DNA from: Diphasiastrum complanatum
Lineage: Eukaryota; Streptophyta; Lycopodiopsida; Lycopodiales; Lycopodiaceae
Direction of reading: 5' to 3'
DNA: 64,000 nt
Assembly: GCA_029204225.1 (NCBI GenBank)
Contig: CM055094.1
Location: 32,599,841 to 32,663,840 of the forward strand
Made by a program: the position numbers and the translations under genes. Each line of letters begins with the position of its first letter. The stretch's first letter is position 1. The notes beneath the pieces were generated by a model, which saw only the letters and a list, made by a program, of their open reading frames with translations, was not told where the DNA came from and did no database searches. Of this stretch, positions 54,575-64,000 are shown one piece after another.

Positions 54575-55304
54575 ATTGAAAGATTGCAAAACAAATTTTG
54601 CAATATCTTCAATTAACGAGAGATTATGGCTTGTGTTATTGTCGTGATGCAGGGTTCAAGATGCTTTCCTATAGTGATGCCAGCTGGGCATCCCTCAAGG
54701 ACAATTGTAAAAGCGTCTCAGGAGGATGCACCATCGTGTCAGGAGCGGCAGTTTTCAAGAAGCAGACCATTCTGGCTCAGTCATCCTTCGAAGCAGAGTA
54801 CATTGCATCAGCAAAGATGGCCAATGAAATAATTTGGCTCAAGCAGTTCCTGGACAAATTGGGCTGGTTTTGCAAATGGATAAAACATCTGCAATACATC
54901 TAATGAAAGAACCTGTGTTCCACGAAACGAAACACATTGCAATCAAGTACCACTTGATCAGGGATCTGATTGAGAAGAAGATGCTGCAGACCACCTTCAT
55001 TGGAATGAAAGACATGGTTGTTGACATTTTCACAAAAGCCCTAGACAAAGGACTTTTTGAGAGACAGAGGAGCAGTCTTGGAGTCGTCAAGCTATCATGC
55101 TTTGAGAGGGAGCTAAATAAACAAAACGTTTCTATTACCAAAACTTTGCTAGCATTCAGCCCTCTACCTGAAGAAAACATTCGCGAACGCGAAAGTCAAA
55201 AGACGCGAAGCGAAAATGTTCACGAACACCCTGATGAGAAGACAGGAAGGCGAAAGATTCGCGAAAGAGAATTTTTTGCGGTACAGCAGGCTTGTAATTT
55301 GTGA
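54575..55304 (+). pseudogene. Copia C2: RNase H and C-terminal tail
   Basis: RNase H from QYLQLTRDYGLCYCRD through SYSDASWASLKDNCKSVSGG, LAQSSFEAEYIASAKMANEIIWL; after a one-base shift near 54860, MDKTSAIHLMKEPVFHETKHIAIKYHLIRDL and DIFTKALDKGLF. The frame stays open for about 70 more codons, a very charged tail (SPLPEENIRERESQKTRSE...) ending at 55304. A related tail is at 40406-40620. Confidence 0.92.
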
Positions 55305-55402
55305 TTAGTTGTAGATGTTTAATCACTCTAATCTAGAGGTTACACAACGTGACTGATCTGATTCGAATGTATGCTAAATCTAGATAGGAATGTTAGATGC
55401 GG
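55305..55402 (+). repeat. Start of family C 3' LTR, truncated
   Basis: GATTAGTTGTAGATGTTTAATCACTCTAATCTAG matches 41517-41550 in the copy 1 LTR. It is cut at 55403 by a different LTR. Confidence 0.6.
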
Positions 55403-55767
55403 TGCGACAGACCCCTGTATCTAAAAATTCGACTTTGTATAAACTGCCCTCACCGATGTATAGATCCCCGAATTACCCAATCGTTTTCCCTTGTAAAAAT
55501 GTTTTAGAAATACCATGAACAACCTAAAAAGGGCAATAGTTCTATTTCTAGAAGCCCCTGCCCCTACCATTATTGTCCTCTATTGCATATACAAGCATGT
55601 CCAGAAAAATTCCAGATCGGTTGCAAGTTAGGCTCAATTTTTGACAAAACTATCATTTTTAGTAAACAACGGGAGTTTTTGATTAGAAAATCTCTCAAAT
55701 CTGACAGCCAATAGGGAAACGACAGACTGTGCACAGCACAAACACTGATGGCGATTAATTACCTCCC

Positions 55768-55775
55768 TATATAAA
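55768..55775 (+). promoter_or_regulatory. TATA box in the gypsy-like LTR
   Basis: CTCCCTATATAAAGATGC is a near-consensus plant TATA context. It reads towards the LOG gene 2.7 kb away, though an LTR transcript is the simpler role. Confidence 0.45.
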
Positions 55776-55810
55776 GATGCAAGGAATCAGGTTTCTTACT
55801 TGTTTCATTT

Positions 55811-56100
55811 CTCGCCATTACTCACATAGCTCTATTTTTCACGTTTAGACATTCCTCATTAGTCACCGACTGACCAGCACCCTCCAAACTTCATTTCGCC
55901 ATCTGCCACTTTTCGCCATTACTCGCCATCAGAGCCTTTTTCTCACCATTACTCACCAACTATAATTTCTCGCCCATCTTCCACCCACTTTACTCGCCGA
56001 CTAACCACATTAGTCTCTTGAGCCCATTTTCTACCATATTCCATTATTCGCCATTACTCGCCATTAGACCTTTTACTCGCCATCAGATCTTTTACTCACC
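55811..56100 (+). repeat. Cluster of (T)CGCCATTA motifs
   Basis: CGCCAT occurs seven times (55813, 55897, 55914, 55924, 56049, 56058, 56078), mostly as TCGCCATTACTCGCCAT, with variants CACCATT, CGCCGA and CGCCCA between. Spacing is irregular, so it is a degenerate motif cluster, not a clean tandem array. Confidence 0.75.
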
Positions 56101-56219
56101 TACAGCCTCCTAGTCCTTCCTCTACACCTCCTCTCTCATAATCACTGCTGAGATCGCCCAAACGGCACCAAAACGTCGACTTTCGGGCACCTTTGCTCCC
56201 CCTGGACAACAAGTCAGAG

Positions 56220-56720
56220 TCACCAGTGATGCGAAATAGCATTAGAACAATTCGGATGGATTTCATATATGATTGATGGTCACTGCCAGCTGTATCATTC
56301 CTACAGTCCTCCAGAATGTAGACAAACACTGTTGTACTACGTTAATAGATTAATGTAGCATTCAACAAGATCAAACCAAGGTGCGGAATTAAATGAACAA
56401 GTGAATCAGACACACGAATAGCAGCAGACTAATTTACATTCAAGATTTGACAAGATAAGAGTGATACGTGCGCAACGACTACAAAATCATTTATTGATTT
56501 TTTTGATTCTTCAAGCACTGCATGCAGATCCACGCAGTGCGTTGGCGTGAGAGAAATACAGTTCTCCCACGAGTAATGTCTCACTTACTAGCAGACTTGT
56601 GGGTCTACAGATCCTATGCAGAAAATTGTCTCACACACAGGCGGACTCATATTCTGTATTTTCATCTTCTTGCTTACTAGCATTAGACTTCTTCATTGTA
56701 TGTCATGCATCAACCAGAAG
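56220..56720 (-). repeat. Family C copia LTR, inverted
   Basis: The reverse complement matches 41590-42030 in order: GTCTAATGCTAGTAAGCAAG, GTGGGAGAACTG/CTCACGCC, CACTGCATG, GAATGCTACATTAAT, AACGTAGT, ATTCTGGAGGACTGTAGGAATGAT and GCTGGCAGTGACC. It stands alone, without primer site or pol. Confidence 0.75.
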
Positions 56721-57199
56721 GGGGTCATTCTAAAAAATACTAAGGCTAGGCTTCACTATGGATTGTACTCTATTAGGGCCTAAACTTTAATCTATCTATC
56801 TAGATCTAACGTTACTCTAAAACTAAACTTCATGAGACTAAGGTGAACTAATTTAGACCTATCTGATCTAATCTTTATTTATGTCCTACTAATTTAATTA
56901 TCTAGCTATCTTAAGATCTACCTGACTGATTGCCTAGATTTAAATTGTCTACGATCTATCTATCTTGACTGGGTCATTTTGAGATCTAAGACCTATCTAC
57001 CAAGGATTGGGTCATTTAGGGTTAGCTAATTAAAAGAATGGTTAATCTGTACATTGCAAATTAGATTAATCCACTATGTGCTGTTTTCAGTCGCTTTCGA
57101 ACAGTATCTGAGTCCGTTGGAGATCCTGCCCGGTTGTGACGATGGTACGGTTGAGCCGACTCGACTTGAGATTGACAGATGGCCAGCTTGTGAGCTCGA

Positions 57200-57335
57200 A
57201 AGTCAAAGTCGTCGACTTGGTCAAATAGAAAATGTTCGAGGTGGCAGACTTTTGACGTGGCAGGATGGCTGAGGGGTCAAAAGTCAAAGTCGTAAAAAAT
57301 GTTCGACGTGGCCAATGCCAAATAGCTGAGGTGGT
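57200..57335 (+). repeat. Two-unit direct repeat with GACGTGGC motifs
   Basis: AAGTCAAAGTCGT...AAAATGTTCGA-GTGGC-...GGCTGAGG appears at 57200-57274 and 57281-57335. GACGTGGCA (57254-57262) and GACGTGGCC (57305-57313) are ACGT-core elements, like GACGTGGCA at 58246 in front of LOG. Confidence 0.65.
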
Positions 57336-57997
57336 CGACGAACACTTTCGTGTCATCAAGACTCTGTCACTCATTTTTGCAGAAATAAAACGTGTGTATT
57401 TCTGCAGAACATGCAACTGCACAAGTATTTACAACAGTTATAGAATGAATCTAGATTCGAAGAAAGATAGGGATGGAGAGGATAGGAATCCAACATCTCT
57501 CAATGTTAAAGCAAGTAGGAGCATTTATATGACAGGTCTTACACCTAGAAAAAGGGCCCATTATGAAAGCCTCTCTCATTTTGAGACACCCTTAGGGCCT
57601 CCAAACTAGAAAGGCCCCATTTTGAGGCTTTCCCTATAAATAACCAACACAAACTCTCAAATTCGAGGCCTTCCCTATACTTAAACTAATACAAACTCCC
57701 AATTGTTTTAGGCACAAAGTTTCATAAATTAGCCCCAACTAACATAAAGCCTCCATGTCCATGTATGATGAAACAAGCAATTGTATGATTTACAATGTAC
57801 ATTGGCTTTTTATGACTATTTTCAAGTAACATATAATGAGTGGCCCATTATTTAAGATATGTGAGAGTGGCAGGATATGAGTGGCCCATCATCCAAAATT
57901 TGTGATGTGAGCAATTTGCAACTGCATATGCCATAACCCTAGACCTCTTGAGAAATGCACATATAACCAAACAATTTTTAGAAAAACATCCCTCTAA

Positions 57998-58022
57998 AAT
58001 ATATATATATATATATATATAT
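57998..58022 (+). repeat. (AT)12 microsatellite
   Basis: A run of alternating A and T. Confidence 0.95.
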
Positions 58023-58132
58023 CCCTCGACAAATGCCTCATTCCACTAACAATTCTAAGAAACTAGACAATCTTCTATCAGGAATCGAGGTATGTCTCTA
58101 ACTAGGTTCATGAATAGATATTGGGTATACTC

Positions 58133-58254
58133 CACGTGTCACGAGACCAAGCGCATCAGCGGTCAAATCATCTAGATCCAAAGATGCTGCGTCATGCCAC
58201 GTGCCAATACAAAGAGCTTGAATCGATAATGCCCCTCGAGTTAGAGACGTGGCA
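58133..58254 (+). promoter_or_regulatory. LOG upstream G-box/ACGT elements
   Basis: CACGTG at 58133-58138 (TCCACGTGTCA) and 58198-58203 (GCCACGTGCC), and GACGTGGCA at 58246-58254. These are G-box/ABRE-type sites known to bind bZIP and bHLH factors. They lie 290-410 bp upstream of the LOG start codon. Function here is inferred. Confidence 0.6.
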
Positions 58255-58429
58255 GAAGCAGGTTGGTGGGCCAGCCCTTCAGCCCCCTGCAGTTTCGATT
58301 TCAAGCCTTTTCATTTAGATGTTTTGAGGACTTGCAAGTGTGTCGTCAGAAAAGGGGCTATGGAAAGTCCCGTCTGTTTTGCTAGCCTGGATTGCTCGCT
58401 GTAGCTTAAATTATTAATGCTGTCGATGA

Positions 58430-58437
58430 TATAAAGG
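58430..58437 (+). promoter_or_regulatory. Probable LOG TATA box
   Basis: TATAAAGG in GATGATATAAAGGAAGG, 110 bp upstream of the ATG at 58540. Transcription would start near 58460, giving a leader of about 80 bases. Confidence 0.6.
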
Positions 58438-58539
58438 AAGGGAGCACCATCTCGTGAGCTCTAGTGGAGGCGGCGAAGGAAGTACGTCGTGGGTGGGCAG
58501 TAATTTAGTAAAGAGGAGGAGGAAGCGAAGAGATCAGCG

Positions 58540-61500
58540 ATGGAAAGATCAGGATCAAGATTCAAGAGGATTTGTGTCTTCTGTGGCAGCAGGAGTGGCA
58601 CTAGAAGAAGCTATAGTGATGCTGCCATTGATCTGGGGCGCGAACTGGTTCGTGTATAGTTTACCTCTCCCAGCAGCTTCATATGAAATATACAGACGAA
58701 GTAATCTGTAGAGTGATGAGAGAGATGTGATAAATCGACAAGAATTTATAGTTATAGAAGTTAAATGGAGTTGTTGAGCTGGGTTTTTACTGTATTTTGT
58801 GGGAGCTTGTAAGGTTGTTCATATGAGCAACCTCGTCAGAGTTTATTAGCTGACAAGGCTTAATTTGTTCTTGAGCATGTGAATTGAAAGCTTTTGATCG
58901 TGCTTACGAAGAAAGAAGGAATTTAAATAAAAAGGAATTAAAGAGAAAATTACATTTCGTATTTATACTCCTCAGTAGAAGCTAGCACTGAGTTGCTATT
59001 GAAGTGCTTGACAGAACAGAAGCGTGCAATATGTCAATCAGACGCTCCAGCTTTAGCACTAGACAGTTGAATTCCGCAAGAAACTTGATTGCTCGATCAT
59101 TTCCAAAACCACTAATTCGTATGATAAAATGTAAAGGGTTTGATTAGATCCTGTTCTGCAGCACAGTAGCGATCTCACGTACAGTTTACTTCTTCCTAAG
59201 ATGATTTTCTTACTATACTTGCAGCTGTATAGACGTTCCTGGGCATATGATTGCACTTTGCCTTGACAACTTGTTATTCTGAAACAAAAAGATGCCTTAA
59301 TAATTCGAGGCTTTCCGAACGTAAAATTTCTTCCGACACACACCTAAGCATTTAGGATTATGATACGTCTATATGAAATATAACAGCATCGCCAGCTAGC
59401 TGTGAACAGTTTCCGGCTGAATTTCCATTAATCAACTGTAAAAGCTCCATTTTTAAGCCTCTCTTCTAAACCTGAACCTGAACCTAAACCAAGAATCGAG
59501 ATTACGCTTTGTGTCTCTTGAGGACTCTTTACCTATCTTCATTACATAGCTTCAGAAAATTCAAGTAAACTACTCAAGAAGTGAAATTGAGGCTAGCTGT
59601 TTTAATTTCTCGTAGATCAATTAGTTCAGTATATGTTCGAGCGCTTGTTTAGCGTCCAGAATTGCAGGCTCTTTCTTAGGTTTCCTAGCAAAGATGTTGG
59701 TTGATTTCGTAACTCATGTAGCTCACACTCTAATAATCTGCATCCTACGGAACAGCAACCCAAAAAGTTAACAAAATAGTATCTTATTTTATGATTTGAA
59801 GAGATCTCAGTCCTTCCTAGCTGGTTTGATCGGTACCAAACTTTGTCTCACACAGCCACACATCAACTTTCATGTCTGTTTATGATATTGATTCTGAAAC
59901 ATTCCAAATTCATGATATTGTCGGAACAACCCCTGCAGTATTTGACTATCCCTTCTAATGTGAATGTATAAAGCCATCTTATGCCTCCTGGTACGTAGCC
60001 TAATCTAGCAAAGCTTGTTGAAGGCCTCACACGTTGCTGACAATCAAGTTATGCCATCTTCTTTTGAAGTGTACGTATTGTTGATGAATACTGCAGGTTC
60101 AGCGTCAAACAGACCTTGTGTATGGAGGTGGTAGCGTGGGACTGATGGGTCTTCTGGCACAAAGGGTTTTCGAAGGTGGTCGTCACGTTACTGGGTGAGC
60201 ACTGAGTGAATAATCTATTGAAATCTTTGCATTAAAGAGGTACGCTGAATTTTATGAGTGTTCATCATCGTCTTGGTGGATTCATTCAAGGAATTTTGAA
60301 ATCCTTGACTGACAAATAGATTCCTAAATTTGAGTACACTTTGTAGCCGAACTAAAAATCGTTCCATACAGAGAGAACTTGACGAAATTCTCTTATCCGA
60401 AGGCCTGTGATTGAGTCCCATCCAGAGTCCTGTGATTGAGAACGTGCCATCTCATTATGAAGAAATAACGAATTACGAATTTTCTATGACCAACTGTTAC
60501 GCGCTTGAGCCATCGTCTTTATATTCAACGTGTCGATGTATATGTTTAATGTTAATGAGCTTTCTCTGAAGAGCTTGAATACTTCGTAGCCATCCATTCA
60601 AGCTTTGCGTATGTTGATTTTATGGCAGGGTGATACCAAGGGCTCTTATACCTGTCCAGGTATGAACAGCCACAGCTCGCTTCTTGGAAAATGGTCTAGT
60701 TGCACTGGTGTTTCAACATGCTAACTGATTCTCTTGCAATTTTCCATCTTACAAAGTTTAATTCTGTTCCCCCAGAGCATTTGGCAACTATAAGTCGTAT
60801 AATTTGTCTTTCATGGAGAAGCAGATACTCATAGCGCTCTTACCAATTTATAGACAAACTCGTCAGATGTCAGGTCTAACCTTTTAAAACCCAGATAAAA
60901 CAGTCGGTAAATTTTTCAATAATCACATCTTGATAAGGAAATTAATTCTCAGAAAGAAAGTAACACGTGCCCAGAAGTCATGCTAGGCTTGAGATATTTC
61001 ACAACTGGTAGACAGACATCCATGGCGGACAGCGAGTGACAAGAAATTGCAACTTTCTATCTGGGAGAACGGCGCTAAGACTTATTACAAATAGTTTGCT
61101 TGGGTAGAGAGAAAACCACGCAATTGGCCTTGTGACCATCTTTCTCTACAACAAGAGCTATGGCACTGGTAATAGGTTCCTGATTGTACCTTACTGCACG
61201 GCGCTGATCATAAACTATGAGCTTTTAGCTTGAGAAAATCGCTCTTACTTGAAGGATGATATTAAAAAGCTACTGCAGTTTAAATAAAATTCAAGTATTA
61301 GAAACCTGAAATTTGGGTACATAGCATCCTCATATCACTTCCTATTGATGAGCTGAAGTAATTTTTATATTTGCTGTCTTTTCAATCATGCTGCACTATT
61401 GAAACTTTTGCAAGTGTGATTTTTATGCCATTTGTTCGGCGAGACGATAAATTATCAAAAGACGTTCTTCGAATAATCTTGTATTTTAAAGTTTAATAGA

Positions 61501-62265
61501 TGCCCAAACTCTCTGAAGAGAATCTTTGCTATGGTATATCTATAATTCTTTCTTGTATGTTTTCAACCCTGACTACTTTCTGTGAAAAGGCCTTTCTGTG
61601 GAACATGTGGTGGCTACAGGTACCCCTCACAGTAAGTTGTGTTATGCAATATCGAGAGCCGACTGTAACTCATGAAACAGTGATTCAACTCGACAGTAAC
61701 TGAAACAAATAATCAACTAACTGAAGCAGTAGTCTGCAATTTTCACGTACATGAATCGTATTCAAGTGTACATGAGGATGTAGATTCCTTAGATTGATCA
61801 TTGTCTGCAATGCATTGTGTTTTGCTCCCTGATCGGAAAGACTCTGCGGTTAATCTTACTATGGATCCTCGAGCCAATAAATAGATACTCTGTGCAGAAT
61901 CCAGAGGCGTCAGTTGGAGAAGTACATATTGTTGAAGACATGCACCAGAGAAAAGCTGAAATGGCACGCCTTGCTGATGCATTCATTGCATTACCAGGTT
62001 AGATAGGTAGCATATAATTACGGAGGTTTATTATAAAGTGCGTGAATCATGCAATTGTATCTTCCATCACTGTTAATAACAGCTCTTCGTCATATTCGTT
62101 ATGATGAAATGCGAGGGAAGGAAAGTATAGCTAGAGATCTTGGTTGCAGGACTTTCATGTCGCTGAGTTCCGATGAAAATTGTTAACCGTTCAGGGGGAT
62201 ACGGAACACTCGAGGAATTGCTAGAAACGATAACCTGGTCTCAACTCGGCATTCATTGCAAGCCA
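58540..62265 (+). CDS. LOG: LONELY GUY cytokinin riboside 5'-monophosphate phosphoribohydrolase (exons 1-5, 3' end outside)
   Basis: Cytosolic/nuclear enzyme that releases active cytokinin bases from their riboside monophosphates (one-step activation). Five exons join in frame: 58540-58647, 60097-60194, 60629-60659, 61898-61997, 62195-62265 (408 nt, 136 codons). All introns are GT-AG. Exon 1 gives [13 protein letters not shown] and [12 protein letters not shown]. Exon 2 gives [17 protein letters not shown]. Exon 3 is only 31 nt. Exon 4 has [21 protein letters not shown] with the family's catalytic Arg. Exon 5 completes [22 protein letters not shown]. PGGxGTxxE is the nucleotide-binding signature. 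The start is set by an in-frame TAA at 58501. The usual next block (GLLNVDGYY...) is absent up to base 64000. LOG proteins are about 210-230 residues, so about 80 are missing. The exons show no stop or shift; the gene looks functional if completed downstream. Confidence 0.93.
58648..60096 (+). other. LOG intron 1
   Basis: 1449 bp, GTTCGT...TGCAG. Non-coding; no transposon recognised. The donor is fixed by alignment ([11 protein letters not shown]) rather than by consensus strength. Confidence 0.8.
60195..60628 (+). other. LOG intron 2
   Basis: 434 bp, GTGAGC...GGCAG, phase 2. Nothing recognised inside. Confidence 0.85.
60660..61897 (+). other. LOG intron 3
   Basis: 1238 bp, GTATGA...GTGCAG, phase 0. 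Nothing recognised inside. Confidence 0.85.
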
Positions 62266-62699
62266 GTACGTACACAAAATTCGGACAGCTTTCACATTCA
62301 GTAGCTTAACGTAACTATTGTTCTAAATGTTTGTCAGTCTCATCAGAGCTGCTTTCGTAAGTCTTCAGCTTTCAGTTCTCTATGTTCTCTACTGCCTGCA
62401 ATGCTTGATCAGAGAAAAGAAGCTCAAATTCTTCCTGTCACTGTAAACTGCTTGCTTCAGCTTACGCAAACCTGGTAAAAAGGTTAATATATTGTCTACT
62501 CCAATTGCGCATGCAAATGCCTCTAAAACAAAAATCTTTGTATTTGGAAGAGAGCACTTATGTTGCACTATCTGTCCCAAGAACCTCTAAAATTTACGAA
62601 ATCTTTAGAGGAACCCTAGAGATAGATTCATAAGGAGTGCTGAGTTTACCAGCACACTATAATAAATGCTTCTTGGTAATATCAATCACAGTAATCATA

Positions 62700-62966
62700 G
62701 AACTTGAGTAGGCAAGCCAAACTTAGCAGATACACCAACCCACATAGAACTTTAGTAGGCAAGCTAAACTTAAGCATGATACACCAACCCACAATGTGTG
62801 GGAAGATCAATATAGTAAATGTTTCCTGGTAATAATAATCTTAGGATAACAAAGAATCATCTACAACATACATTGAGGATAAGATCGATATAGTAAATGT
62901 TTCCTGGTATAAAAAAAATCTTAGGATAACAAAGAATCAACTACAACATATACATTGAGGATACCC
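62700..62966 (+). repeat. Two adjacent short tandem repeats
   Basis: GAACTTGAGTAGGCAAGCCAAACTTA...GATACACCAACCCACA is repeated once (about 62701-62748 and 62750-62794). Then ATAGTAAATGTTTCCTGGTA...TTAGGATAACAAAGAATCA-CTACAACATA is repeated once (about 62812-62882 and 62890-62964, period near 77 bp). Confidence 0.85.
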
Positions 62967-63340
62967 TGTAAGAAATCCTTTTTTCACTCAAGATTGAGTA
63001 GATTTTTCTTTTGGTGTCCAAGTGTCCCAATCAAGGAAAGATCTCCGAGTCTAAATCCTTCCGACACATAAGGGATGGAGGCTTTTTATTGCTGAAAAAT
63101 TACTATGCACTACACTTTGCAAGACTCGTAATATGCCTTGTAGATCCAAATTTACAAAATAATCAAAAAGAAAATCAGAATACTATGTGGAACTTATACA
63201 GGTTCCACCAAGTCAATAAGGCATGTTGTCTAGAATATACTATCCCATAACTTTATGAGGATTGCATGTCTTTGTAAAGTTTGATTCTTTGTAAGAATAT
63301 ACAATAAATTGATGGATTGCCACAATTGTAGACAAGAATA

Positions 63341-63396
63341 CCTTATTTAGCCAGTTCTCATACTATGTCCTTATTTAGCCAGTTCTCATACTATGT
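63341..63396 (+). repeat. Perfect 28 bp tandem duplication
   Basis: CCTTATTTAGCCAGTTCTCA plus TACTATGT occurs twice head to tail (63341-63368, 63369-63396) without a mismatch, so it is recent. Confidence 0.95.
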
Positions 63397-63399
63397 TAT

Positions 63400-63625
63400 G
63401 TACCGTTGACACAAAGTCATCACATAGAATATTGAAGACTTGTTGACCACCCAGCCACAAACATCATAGTGATTTAGTATGTCCAACATTCTCCCTCTGA
63501 GCTGAATGAAATGTAATTACAAAGGGTACACATAGTAGTTTTCATGCAAGTTAATTACTGAAGCTCATTTGACAAAGAGGAGAATAACACACCAATCTTC
63601 CATAATAATCTCCCTTTGAAGAATG
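63400..63625 (-). repeat. Possible minus-strand copia 3' end
   Basis: On the minus strand CTCAGAGGGAGAATGTTGGACATAC (near 63474-63498) looks like a polypurine tract followed by an LTR start TGTTGGACA, common in plant copia. A second purine block (TTCAAAGGGAGATTATTATGG) is at about 63603-63623. No pol was seen to the right within the window. Confidence 0.4.
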
Positions 63626-64000
63626 ATCACTTCCAACTAAGTTCTTGCCAAAATACCTCTTGAATATCTTTCATTAGTGGAAGGGTTGAATTTGTGGTGT
63701 GCCTCATTCTAGGGACATCTTCTAACTTTGAAAATGAAAAGTCTTAACACAAATAACTTGTAAGTCCACTTCCTACATCTGGCAAACCCCAATATAGAAC
63801 ATTACTAATTGGGAGATCAAATGATCTTCCCATCTCTAGAAGAAAAAAAAATCTATAGAAAACTTTTTCGTCTAATGAGAAACTCTCTTAATGTCCAATC
63901 TATCTCTAGAAAAGTAGTTGTGGTATCCCATACTACCATAACCACTTGTTACTGGGGAATGTCTCATCCTAGTACCATATCAATCATGAGTAATCTTAAT

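Larger units (their letters stand above)
55403..56110 (+). repeat. Solo gypsy-like LTR with TATA box (right edge uncertain)
   Basis: It starts TGCGACAGACCCCTGTATC, the kind of start used by plant gypsy LTRs, after a break in family C sequence. A strong TATATAAA at 55768-55775 would give transcription inside it. 55811-56100 is a cluster of CGCCATTA motifs. No primer site or coding region follows. Confidence 0.5.
56721..58100. other. Intergenic region upstream of LOG
   Basis: 56740-57020 is a TCTATCTA/GATCTAA-rich stretch. 57200-57335 holds a two-unit repeat with GACGTGGC motifs. 57998-58022 is a short (TA)n. No coding region was recognised. Confidence 0.55.
62266..64000 (+). other. LOG intron 5 (start) or 3' flank; no further exon seen
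   Basis: It begins with GTACGT, a good donor. No GLLNVDGYY-like exon is readable to the window end. It contains tandem repeats at 62700-62966 and 63341-63396, and a possible minus-strand copia end near 63490. If exon 6 lies beyond 64000 the intron exceeds 1.7 kb. Confidence 0.6.

Noticed and set aside
56096-57422. Minus frames of 77 and 111 codons upstream of LOG
   Set aside because: No family resemblance; the second covers the duplicated ACGT block and the first a gypsy/copia LTR border.
58454-58711. 85-codon plus frame starting at GTG, overlapping LOG exon 1
   Set aside because: It is in another frame than the LOG exon, lacks an ATG and has no homology; the LOG frame explains the conservation.

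Overview
This is nuclear DNA from a land plant with a transposon-rich, AT-rich, probably large genome. Evidence: most of the window is nested, decayed LTR retrotransposons of plant type (Ty1/copia with the initiator-Met primer site TGGTATCAGAGC; Ty3/gypsy of the Tat/Athila kind with a tRNA-Asp-like primer site), and the only recognisable host gene is a LONELY GUY (LOG) cytokinin-activating enzyme split by introns of up to 1.4 kb. I cannot fix the lineage; a fern, lycophyte, gymnosperm or other big-genome plant would all fit. No rRNA, tRNA, CRISPR or bacterial-type operon was seen.

Layout. 1-2.3 kb: remains of a Ty3/gypsy element (integrase tail, minus strand). 2.8-4.5 kb: copia gag, primer site and LTR (minus). 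4.6-7.3 kb: AT-rich DNA with one diverged interspersed repeat. 7.3-9.8 kb: copia LTRs around a piece of Tat-type LTR, then two copia RNase H tails joined tail to tail. 9.86-17.1 kb: a Tat-type LTR and leader, split by the only element with both ends and a target-site duplication, a 5.7 kb copia (10359-16034). 17.1-20.9 kb: copia remnant D. 20.9-24.8 kb: non-coding, with a (CA)31 tract. 24.8-27.1 kb: copia start L. 28.8-32.4 kb: copia K (plus), fused head-on to copia I (minus, 32.4-33.8 kb). I is split by a GC-rich, protein-less LTR element (33.8-37.7 kb; LARD-like), and its gag start and LTR resume at 37.7-39 kb. 39.2-40.4 kb: copia E. 40.4-44.3 kb: copia family C copy 1 with LTR. 44.3-46.5 kb: Tat-type LTR and leader with a ~150 bp tandem array. 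47-48.4 kb: copia F. 48.6-52.5 kb: Tat-type gypsy H (minus), holding a copia gag fragment and ending in a 216 bp (AG)n tract. 52.5-55.3 kb: copia family C copy 2. 55.4-56.7 kb: a gypsy-like LTR and an inverted family C LTR.

57-64 kb is the genic end. An ACGT-rich upstream region and a TATA box precede five in-frame LOG exons (136 codons, through the PGGYGT motif); the last exons must lie beyond base 64000 or be lost. None of the retroelement reading frames is intact, so the LOG gene is the only likely functional protein gene. I found no novel multi-gene system. The most interesting items are the non-autonomous LTR element at 33.8-37.7 kb, the tandem array born in a retrotransposon leader, the G-box-like palindrome shared by many copia LTRs, and the mosaic, LTR-less joins between element fragments. 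All calls are from reading; no database search was run.
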